Shown here one piece after another: positions 42,874-49,754 of a stretch of 64,000 nt of DNA (within the stretch, counting starts at the first letter, position 1; each line of letters opens with the position of its first letter). The position numbers and the translations under genes are program-made. Source of the stretch: JBJYIN01 sp046237015 (GTDB lineage Bacteria > Pseudomonadota > Gammaproteobacteria > Enterobacterales > Enterobacteriaceae); NCBI RefSeq assembly GCF_046237015.1, contig NZ_JBJYIN010000008.1, positions 1 to 64,000 on the forward strand. The letters are read 5' to 3'. A model generated the notes under the pieces. The model was not told the DNA's origin, made no database searches, and saw nothing but the letters and a program-made list of their open reading frames with translations.

Positions 42874-43419
42874 ATGGAAAATGATGTGAACCTGAAACAG
42901 GCGTACTCGCTTGCCAGACAGCGCGTCGCGCCGGAGATGCCGGTAACGATGCTGTGCATTGGCGAACAGCAGACGACAGTTGTCTGCGGGACGGCATCAC
43001 AACCGTCGGTAACCCTGCAATTGACCATTGGTTTTGATAAAACGGCGACGTTTTTTAAACATCTACCTCCAACCCCAGACGAAATGGAGCTGGCGATCAT
43101 GGCGGTAGAGGATGAAGTGACGCGGATTCGCCATGATATCCCTGCGGGTTCCGCTCTGTTTGCTTTCGATCCCGCTTTGGTGGCTATCGCACAGATATCG
43201 GGAGCCGACGAAGAAGAGGCTGGCTGGCGCTTGCCGCAGGATGATATGGAACGGACATTTAAACGTCTGGAACGCGTCATGCTGGGGAGTCCGGCTGCCT
43301 GGGAGGGTATTCCGCTTGAGAACGCCTTCTCTGCGCGGTTGCTGATTTTGCGTGAGTTTATGCATCACCACGACTTTGCTTCAGTGGTAATAATGTCCGA
43401 TCTGACATCATTGTCATGA
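42874..43419 (+). CDS. Unrecognised 181-residue cytoplasmic protein in the mmuPM operon
   Basis: The family was not recognised. It starts MENDVNLKQAYSLARQRVAP only 16 bases after mmuM and is very likely co-transcribed with mmuPM. The first ~60 residues look beta-rich (VTMLCIGEQQTTVVCG, VTLQLTIGF). The rest is helical and acidic, with GADEEEAGWRLPQDDMERTF and REFMHHHDFASVVI containing three consecutive His. No signal peptide, transmembrane helix or known catalytic motif is visible. GC content is like that of mmuPM, so it probably belongs with them. An accessory role in methionine or S-methylmethionine metabolism is only a guess from position. Confidence 0.75.
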   Translation: MENDVNLKQAYSLARQRVAPEMPVTMLCIGEQQTTVVCGTASQPSVTLQLTIGFDKTATFFKHLPPTPDEMELAIMAVEDEVTRIRHDIPAGSALFAFDPALVAIAQISGADEEEAGWRLPQDDMERTFKRLERVMLGSPAAWEGIPLENAFSARLLILREFMHHHDFASVVIMSDLTSLS

Positions 43420-43563
43420 TGCACTAGCGATTTCTGCCGTCTTGACTACTATTAACGGCCGATACTGACGGAAAGAGAGCGGTTATTTTCTATTCAGTGA
43501 GGGACCCATCGCGGGAAAGGACGTTTAGGGGGATTAGCAGGTAGTCCATTAAGGAGAAAGAAC

Positions 43564-44103
43564 ATGGTTGAACATTTTACAGGGAAATATGAAGTTGAAC
43601 TAAAATTCCGTATCCAAGATATTATTGTTTTTCGAAATACACTTTTTAGCCTTCATCCTGAAGCCTTTGTTTTTGAAAATAAAGAGCATGATATTTATTA
43701 TGATGATGCTCAGCATAGTCTACAACAGCAACATATCAGTATGTTATTACGGCGTATGGAACCATCTGGCATTAAGCTGTGGATTGTCAAAGGTCCTGGC
43801 GTTGATCGCTGCGAAGCTGTAAATGTCGAGTCGTTTGAGAAAGCCGACAGTATGCTAAATACGCTAGGTTATCAGGCGCTCTATACCATTAATAAAACGC
43901 GTAGCATTTATTTTTTAAATATTTTCCATATTACGTTGGATTATATCGAGTCATTGGGCCATTTTGTCGAAATATCGGTTATGACGGATGATGAAACGTT
44001 GTTGAAAAAATTAAGGGAGCAATGTATTGAGTGTGCGCTGAAGTTGGGGTTGTCAATGGATAATATTGAGAATCATTCTTATCGAAAATTACTGGGTTTT
44101 TAA
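43564..44103 (+). CDS. cyaB: CYTH-domain protein (CyaB-like, class IV adenylate cyclase fold)
   Basis: The product has 179 residues and is one CYTH domain. The signature EVELKFR (ExExK) lies at residues about 9-15, followed by YYDDAQHSL, LLRRMEPSGIKLWIVKGPG and YIESLGHFVEIS, which supply the acidic and basic residues of the triphosphate tunnel. This architecture is shared by class IV adenylate cyclases (Aeromonas and Yersinia CyaB) and thiamine triphosphatases, so the activity may be cyclase or triphosphatase; the gene name is family-based. AAGGAG lies upstream of the ATG at 43564. It is clearly more AT-rich than mmuPM, suggesting separate acquisition. Confidence 0.82.
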   Translation: MVEHFTGKYEVELKFRIQDIIVFRNTLFSLHPEAFVFENKEHDIYYDDAQHSLQQQHISMLLRRMEPSGIKLWIVKGPGVDRCEAVNVESFEKADSMLNTLGYQALYTINKTRSIYFLNIFHITLDYIESLGHFVEISVMTDDETLLKKLREQCIECALKLGLSMDNIENHSYRKLLGF

Positions 44104-44389
44104 TCGATAGCGAGATTAATATACAAAACGCGAGTTTGCCAATATATGATCGAGTTAAAATTTTTATAGCATGATCGGCGTAGTATCACATATGACATTG
44201 TTTTGTTAGTGGTTACAGGATCGTCTGTATCAAATCAGTGCCAGTTCGACCTGATTCAGGAAATAACATCAATGTTTGGGATTTCATTGAAATGGACTGT
44301 TTTATCTTTATAAAAAATGCGCCATGACCATCCCCATCTCAATGACTGTCATTCCTGATTAAAAATAACAAAATATGGATTGATACAAT

Positions 44390-45799
44390 ATGAAGAAAAA
44401 AATTCTATTACTAAGCACTCTGGCATTGGCTTTTTCCTCTGTTGTTCATGGTGAAACTACGGATATTGTGATTATCGGCGCGGGTGGTGCGGGAATGTCG
44501 GCTGCGATTGAAGCGCATAATCAGGGGGCCAACGTTATTTTGCTGGAGAAAATGCCGTTTGCTGGTGGGAATACGGCTCGAGCGGAAGCCGGGTTAAATG
44601 CGGCAGGTACCGATCTGCAAAAAGCGCGGGGGATTACGGACACGCCGGAAATGTTCTATGAAGACACCATGAAGGGCGGCCGAAATATTAATAATCCTGA
44701 AGTCGTGAAGACGCTGACCGAGCATGCTAAAGATTCTGTGATTTTTCTGAAAGAGAACGGCGCAGATTTAGCCGATTTGACGCGAACGGGTGGATCTCGT
44801 GTTGACCGTACCCACCGTCCGGCTGGTGGTGTCGCAGCCGGAAGTTTTATTGCGACCGCATTGATTAAAAAAGTGAAGGCGCTGGATATTGATCTGCGCA
44901 CCAATACGTCGGCAACCGATATTCTTCAAAATGAGAAAGGGCAAGTTACAGGCGTTAACGCGAAAGGAAAAGACGGTAAAACATTTACCATTGATGCCAA
45001 AAAAGTCATGATCACCAGCGGTGGTTTTGGTGCCAATTTTGATATGATCAAGCAGTATGATCCCAAGCTGGTGGGCTTTAAAACCACCAATGCGCCAGGC
45101 AGTCTGGGGGAAGGGATTAAAATGGCAACCAAGCTAAATGCCAAACTGGTGGATATGGAATATATCCAAATACATCCGTCAACGGTGCCGGGGAAAGGTA
45201 TTCTGATCACCGAAGCTGTACGCGGCGATGGCGCAATCATGATTAATGAAAGCGGCAAACGCTTTGTGAATGAACTGCTTACCCGTGATGTGGTATCACA
45301 AAGTATCTTGAAGCAACCGGGTGCGCATGCTTATTTGATTTTTAATGATGAACTGGTGAAGCAGAATCAGGCAACGAAATCTTACTTTAAGCAAAAACTG
45401 GTTGCCGAGGGCGAAACACCGGATGCGCTGGCCAAAGCAATCAAGGTGGATGGTAAGCAACTGACACAAACGATCAATACCTACAGCGCTGCTGTAAAGG
45501 CGAAAAAAGACAGCGAATTCGATCGTGACAGCATGAAACTCGCGCTGGATAGCGGCAAATATTATGCTATTGAAATCACGCCGGGGATCCACCACACCAT
45601 GGGGGGGATCGCTATCAATAACAAAGCACAGGTGTTGGATGTGAATGGCAAGGTTATTCCGAACCTGTTTGCTGCCGGTGAAGCTGCTGGTGGGGTGCAC
45701 GGTGCTAACCGTCTAGGCGGGAATTCTCTGGCGGATATTGTAACGTATGGGCGTATTGGGGCCGCTGAAGCAGTGAAAGAAATCAAAGCGGGCCAATAA
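44390..45799 (+). CDS. Periplasmic FAD-dependent fumarate-reductase-like flavoprotein
   Basis: The product has 469 residues. A signal peptide (MKKKILLLSTLALAFSSVVH, cleavage near VHG) is followed directly by a Rossmann FAD motif (DIVIIGAGGAGMSAAIEA). The protein aligns with the flavin domain of flavocytochrome c fumarate reductase but has no haem (CXXCH) domain. Catalytic positions of the Shewanella enzyme are kept: His in YIQIHPS, Thr in GILITEAVRGDG, Arg in LLTRDVVSQ, His in HHTMGGI and Arg in GANRLGGNSLAD. Periplasmic reduction of fumarate or a similar enoate is therefore likely; urocanate reductase-type specificity is less favoured. Electrons probably come from the FMN protein encoded next. 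Confidence 0.88.
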   Translation: MKKKILLLSTLALAFSSVVHGETTDIVIIGAGGAGMSAAIEAHNQGANVILLEKMPFAGGNTARAEAGLNAAGTDLQKARGITDTPEMFYEDTMKGGRNINNPEVVKTLTEHAKDSVIFLKENGADLADLTRTGGSRVDRTHRPAGGVAAGSFIATALIKKVKALDIDLRTNTSATDILQNEKGQVTGVNAKGKDGKTFTIDAKKVMITSGGFGANFDMIKQYDPKLVGFKTTNAPGSLGEGIKMATKLNAKLVDMEYIQIHPSTVPGKGILITEAVRGDGAIMINESGKRFVNELLTRDVVSQSILKQPGAHAYLIFNDELVKQNQATKSYFKQKLVAEGETPDALAKAIKVDGKQLTQTINTYSAAVKAKKDSEFDRDSMKLALDSGKYYAIEITPGIHHTMGGIAINNKAQVLDVNGKVIPNLFAAGEAAGGVHGANRLGGNSLADIVTYGRIGAAEAVKEIKAGQ

Positions 45800-45881
45800 C
45801 GATTTTTAGGTAAGTATGAGTACGCTGGGGCTGTCACGACGGTAGAACGGTGGGAGCCCCATGGTGTGTCTCTTTTATCTT

Positions 45882-46017
45882 CGTCACACTTCGAACTGCC
45901 TGAGCGCTGTTAGTGTTTGTTGATCAACTTATTGGTGGGCCTTGCTTCAAAGGATTAACGCTTCGCGTTGTGCAAAACGATAACATTTTTCCTGAAGTTT
46001 GAATGATTGCGGGTATA
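45882..46017 (+). repeat. ERIC-like repeat, degenerate modular form
   Basis: The left end (CGTCACACTTCGAACTGCC) and right end (CCTGAAGTTTGAATGATTGCGGGTATA, split here as CCTGAAGTTTG and GCGGGTATA) are diverged ERIC ends. Between them are GGGCCTTGC, AACGC-TTC-GCGTT and CAAAACG modules that recur in the 48351-48692 element. It separates the FAD gene from the FMN-binding gene and ends 47 bases before the latter. Confidence 0.6.
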
Positions 46018-46064
46018 TTCACGCAGCAACAGGGGTTGTGATTTTACTTATTTACGGGAAAGTT

Positions 46065-46415
46065 ATGAAAAAATTGATACCAGCCATGTTGGCAGCTTTA
46101 ACGCTTTCGTGCTCGTTGGCGGCATACGCTACCGATGCTGCGCAATATAAGGATGGCACCTATACTGGCAAGGGGCAGGGCAAGGAAGGTGAAATTGAGG
46201 TCAGTGTCAGTATCAGTGACGGAAAAATTGCCAATGCCGAAGTCGTAAAGCATGAAGATACTGAAGCATTGATGATGGGTGTTATTGATAACGTGGTTCC
46301 TGAGCTGATTGAAAAACAAGACATTGATAAGGTTGATTCGGTCACCGGCGCAACGATGTCAAGTCAGGGTGTCATTAGCGCCGTGAAACAAGCGCTTGAA
46401 CAAGCAAAAAAATAA
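46065..46415 (+). CDS. Periplasmic FMN-binding-domain protein (electron carrier)
   Basis: The product has 116 residues. The start at 46065 gives a clear signal peptide (MKKLIPAMLAALTLSCSLAA, cleavage after AYA); an earlier in-frame start at 45999 lies in the repeat and is rejected. The mature ~90 residues are one FMN_bind domain: YKDGTYTGKGQGKEGEIEVS, GKIANAEVVKHEDTE and DKVDSVTGATMSSQGVISAV. The Thr of TGAT is the site where ApbE-type flavinyltransferases attach FMN by a phosphoester bond. In urocanate and fumarate reductases this domain is fused to the FAD domain; here it is a separate gene just downstream, and probably hands electrons to it. Confidence 0.87.
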   Translation: MKKLIPAMLAALTLSCSLAAYATDAAQYKDGTYTGKGQGKEGEIEVSVSISDGKIANAEVVKHEDTEALMMGVIDNVVPELIEKQDIDKVDSVTGATMSSQGVISAVKQALEQAKK

Positions 46416-46701
46416 GGTTTATACAGAGGGTGGACTCTCGCACTGGTTTGTCTTGAACGATAGGTCTGGCAGGCCAGTGTGAGCGGTTTCGAATAATGAT
46501 TTAATGAATCTTTCCTCAAACGTTTTCATTTCTGCCATTAACCAGCGAGAGCATAAAAGTTTACTCAGTCGGTGTGCGAGTTCATCTTATGAGCGGTCGC
46601 GCATTGCTGATATTTGACTGACGGTAATGCAGTGCTGACAGCGACAGATTGACCAGCAATCGTATGATAAGAAAGGGTCACTGGTTGGGAATTGTCATCT
46701 T

Positions 46702-47220
46702 ATGGAAAGTTTGTTGGAGATCATTCGTCATACGCCATACTGGGTGTGGGGCGTCTTAGTTTATCTTTTTTACGCAGGGCTTAAAGCACGTCAGACAAGA
46801 CGGCAATCACCGCTTCGTATGTTGATTATCCCCGGTGTTTTTTTGTGCTGGGGGCTGGTTACGATAATTCATTCTCCGGTGTCGTCAGGCATTGTGGCCG
46901 TCAGTTTTGTTCTGACGTTAATACTGGGTGGGGTAATTGGCTGGCAGATTGGCAAGAACGCGGGAGTTTATCTGCCAGAAGAACGGTGCTTTATGCGCAA
47001 TGGTTCATCGTGGCCGCTGGTTCTGATGTTGGCGACGTTCTGTGGCCGTTTTTACTTTTCCATGCAGCAAGCCCGTTTTCCTGAATTAGCGCATAATACT
47101 TTTTTCAGTGTGCTATCCGGCGCATTTTCTGGGATCGCTGCCGGCATATTCTGGGGGATAAGTTTTCGTTTGCTAAGCCAAATACGCAGAGGGAACATTT
47201 CTCGCTCATCATCGCGTTAA
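46702..47220 (+). CDS. Small multi-pass membrane protein of unknown function
   Basis: The product has 172 residues and about five hydrophobic helices: TPYWVWGVLVYLFYAGLKAR, MLIIPGVFLCWGLVTII, GIVAVSFVLTLILGGVIGW, a helix at about 108-120, and SVLSGAFSGIAAGIFWGISF. A short cytoplasmic Arg-rich tail ends it. It resembles uncharacterised DUF-only membrane proteins and has no catalytic motif. It stands alone, 286 bases after the FMN-binding gene, so a link with that system is not supported beyond position. Confidence 0.78.
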   Translation: MESLLEIIRHTPYWVWGVLVYLFYAGLKARQTRRQSPLRMLIIPGVFLCWGLVTIIHSPVSSGIVAVSFVLTLILGGVIGWQIGKNAGVYLPEERCFMRNGSSWPLVLMLATFCGRFYFSMQQARFPELAHNTFFSVLSGAFSGIAAGIFWGISFRLLSQIRRGNISRSSSR

Positions 47221-47361
47221 TATGCTGAAATGACTTCAGCGCCTGTTAAATTTTGTCACAAAGCTTTCACTGTTGTGCGAGTGCGTGGGATGTGTCGGTA
47301 AATTATAATGCGACAGCCTATCTCTTTTCATTTAACAGATTACTGTTTAAGTTGTTGAATA

Positions 47362-48309
47362 ATGAGTAAAAAATTCAGACTTTCTGTGTTTTCTTTGATG
47401 CTGTTGTCAACCCATGCTTTGGTCATGCCTGCTGCTATAGCAAAAGCGCCTGCCAAGGCTGCAATGGTTGCTCATCAGGAGATCGCATCCGGAAGTGCCA
47501 TGGTGGTGGATTTACGCGATAACCACGTTTTATATTCGACTAATCCAGATGTCATCGTACCGATTGCATCGGTAACCAAACTGATGACGGCAATGGTTGT
47601 GCTGGACGCTAATCAACCATTGGATGAAGTGATTTCCATTGATATCAGCCAGACGAAGGAAATGAAAGGCGTTTATTCTCGGGTTCGGTTGAACAGTGAA
47701 ATCAATCGTCGCGATATGTTGCTGTTGGCATTGATGTCGTCGGAAAATCGGGCGGCTGCCAGCCTTGCACATCATTACCCCGGCGGCTATCAGGCATTTA
47801 TTCGTGCGATGAATGCAAAAGCTCGTTCGCTGGGAATGACGCATACTCGTTATGTCGAGCCAACCGGGTTGTCGATTAACAACGTCTCAACCGCTCGCGA
47901 TCTCACCAAGCTCCTGATTGCCAGTAAACAATATCCGCTACTGAGCCAACTCAGTACCACGCAGGAAAAAACGGCAACGTTCTCCCATCCGACGTATAGC
48001 CTGCCGTTCAGAAACACGAATCATCTGGTCTATAAACCAGATTGGAATATTCAGCTAACCAAAACAGGTTTTACCAATCAGGCCGGTCATTGTCTGGTCA
48101 TGCTGACGGTGATCAATCAACGCCCGGTCGCGCTCGTGGTGTTGGATGCTTTTGGCAAGTACACGCATTTTGCCGATGCGAGTCGTTTACGTAACTGGCT
48201 GGAAAGCGGAAAAGTCACCGCTGTTCCGGCTGCCGCATTAAGCTATAAGAAGCAAAAAGCACTGGCGTCAAAGCAGCCGCAAAACATGGCCAGTGTGGGT
48301 ACTGAGTAG
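47362..48309 (+). CDS. pbpG: D-alanyl-D-alanine endopeptidase (PBP7)
   Basis: The product has 315 residues. A signal peptide (about 1-27) is followed by a serine penicillin-binding domain of the S11 family. The active-site triad is visible as SVTK (Ser nucleophile and Lys), SEN (MSSENRAA) and KTG (TKTGFTNQAG). PBP7 cleaves D-Ala-meso-DAP cross-links in murein in the periplasm. The C-terminal tail is Lys/Ala/Gln-rich. A long ERIC-type repeat begins 42 bases after its stop codon. Confidence 0.95.
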   Translation: MSKKFRLSVFSLMLLSTHALVMPAAIAKAPAKAAMVAHQEIASGSAMVVDLRDNHVLYSTNPDVIVPIASVTKLMTAMVVLDANQPLDEVISIDISQTKEMKGVYSRVRLNSEINRRDMLLLALMSSENRAAASLAHHYPGGYQAFIRAMNAKARSLGMTHTRYVEPTGLSINNVSTARDLTKLLIASKQYPLLSQLSTTQEKTATFSHPTYSLPFRNTNHLVYKPDWNIQLTKTGFTNQAGHCLVMLTVINQRPVALVVLDAFGKYTHFADASRLRNWLESGKVTAVPAAALSYKKQKALASKQPQNMASVGTE

Positions 48310-48350
48310 TTCGGTGTGTTTCATGTCGTCCCTGCGTCCGCAGGGACTGA

Positions 48351-48692
48351 TATACCCGTCATACTTCAAGTTGCCTGTGCGTTGGCTGCGCTCGTTACTC
48401 GGCTCATCCATGAGCCTCGCCCCGTTGGGGCCGCTGCAAGCAGCGTTCAAATCTGCTCCCGGCAGATTTGTCACCCGAATCACTTACTCAAGTAAGCTCA
48501 TCGGGATTAAATGAGAGACATCCTGTCTCTCACCAGAGGCCAGCCGTTGGCTGGTCAAATTCGTTCCCGACGAATTTGTCCCTCACTTGCTGCGTTACAA
48601 GGCCATAAATGGGCCTTGCCCTAAAGGGTCAACGCAGAGCGTTGTTCAAAACGCTAACGTTTTGTCATGCAACTCGAATTATTTTGGGTATA
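48351..48692 (+). repeat. Expanded ERIC element made of about twelve hairpin modules (342 bp)
   Basis: The outer ends are canonical ERIC (TATACCCGTCATACTTCAAG and GCAACTCGAATTATTTTGGG...TATA), and the normal ERIC core (CACTTACTCAAGTAAGCTCA) is at 48481-48500. Two blocks of extra hairpins flank the core. Left block: GGCTCA/TGAGCC, GCCCC/GGGGC, CGCTGC/GCAGCG and CAAATCTGC/GCAGATTTG. Right block: GAGAGACA/TGTCTCTC, CCAGCC/GGCTGG, CAAATTCGT/ACGAATTTG, AAGGCC/GGCCTT, CCCT/AGGG, AACGC/GCGTT and CAAAACG/CGTTTTG. It ends one base before the glutathione transferase stop codon. Confidence 0.9.
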
Positions 48693-48693
48693 G

Positions 48694-49380
48694 TTATGCT
48701 TTTGCCCGCAGATCTTCGATAATATCACCCGCATTGGCCACATCTTCTTCGTGTGACTCTTCGCGCCAGGTTTCCGCGAGCGCATCAGCCAGCCAGCGTT
48801 GCATCGCGGGTTGCGCCAGTAAATGTGAGCAATAAGCGTTAACCAATTCGGAGACCGGCAACTGATAAGTTCGAATGCGGAAAACGACAGGGGCAAAGAA
48901 TGCATCTACTGCGGAGAATGTCTTTCCTGCCAGAAAGGGACCACCAAATTTCGTTAATCCTTCCTCCCACAGTACATTAATTCGCTGTATTTCAGCGTTC
49001 AGCGCTGGTGAAATCTCGCGCATGTTCACTTTTACACCGCAACTCATCGCACAATGATTACGCAGTGCGGTAAAGCCAGAATGCATTTCTGCCGATGCGC
49101 AGCGGGCCCAGGTTCGCGCCTGTTTCTCAGCAGGCCAGACTTGCGGGTATTGTTCAGCAATATATTCGGTAATCGCTAACGAATCCCAAACGGTGATATC
49201 GCCATCGATCAGGCAAGGCACCTTGGCCGTTGGTGAGAAACGTTTAAATTCAGGTTGCGTTGCGCCGGGAGTGAAAGCAACTAGCTTCTCTTCGAAGGGT
49301 ATCAATAGCGTTTTTAACAATACCCACGGGCGTAATGACCAGGATGAGTAGTTTTTGTTGGCGATATAGAGTTGATACAT
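48694..49380 (-). CDS. Glutathione S-transferase family protein
   Basis: The product has 228 residues. The N-terminal thioredoxin-like domain begins MYQLYIANKNYSSWSLRPWV, with VPCLIDGDITVWDSLAITEY as the glutathione-binding cis-Pro/Ser segment. The C-terminal all-alpha domain (about 90-215) includes LAGKTFSAVDAFFAPVVFRI, the GST N-capping motif region. The start at 49380 has AAGGAG about 10 bases upstream; a longer frame to 49410 is unsupported. It is not the orthologue of E. coli YfcF or YfcG, and its substrate is unknown. Confidence 0.85.
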   Translation of the reverse strand: MYQLYIANKNYSSWSLRPWVLLKTLLIPFEEKLVAFTPGATQPEFKRFSPTAKVPCLIDGDITVWDSLAITEYIAEQYPQVWPAEKQARTWARCASAEMHSGFTALRNHCAMSCGVKVNMREISPALNAEIQRINVLWEEGLTKFGGPFLAGKTFSAVDAFFAPVVFRIRTYQLPVSELVNAYCSHLLAQPAMQRWLADALAETWREESHEEDVANAGDIIEDLRAKA

Positions 49381-49440
49381 CGTGTCTGTAGCTCCTTGTG
49401 CGAGTAGCAAATGACTGAGAAATGTTTATTGTGCGCAGCC

Positions 49441-49567
49441 TATACCCGTCATACTTCAAGCTGCTTGTGCGTTGGCTGCCCTTACTCACCCCAGTCACTT
49501 ACCTGAGTAAGCTCCTGGGGATTCGTGCGGTTGCCGCCTTCACGCAACTCGAATTATTTTGGGTATA
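49441..49567 (-). repeat. Canonical ERIC element (127 bp)
   Basis: The length is exactly 127 bp, from TATACCCGTCATACTTCAAG to TTGGGTATA. The complements of both standard ERIC primer sites are present (CTCACCCCAGTCACTTACCT and AGTAAGCTCCTGGGGATTC). It lies between the divergent glutathione transferase and bglX genes. Confidence 0.95.
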
Positions 49568-49754
49568 TCGCATTATTCTTCTCGTTTTTATTAAATGAAA
49601 TCTAAACAAATACATTATTATTACGTGCTGTGTATTTGAGTGCGTTGGCGTTTGCTCTGTCAGATGTTATGACACAGTTGCTGACCTATCTTCAACCTGT
49701 CTTGTGCTTCAGTGAGGTTTCCTGATGCCAGGAACGATTGGGTTTATATAACGA

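Noticed and set aside
42636..43280. 214-codon minus-strand frame
   Set aside because: Overlaps mmuM and the next gene in antisense; the plus-strand frames have good spacing and one of them a clear family.
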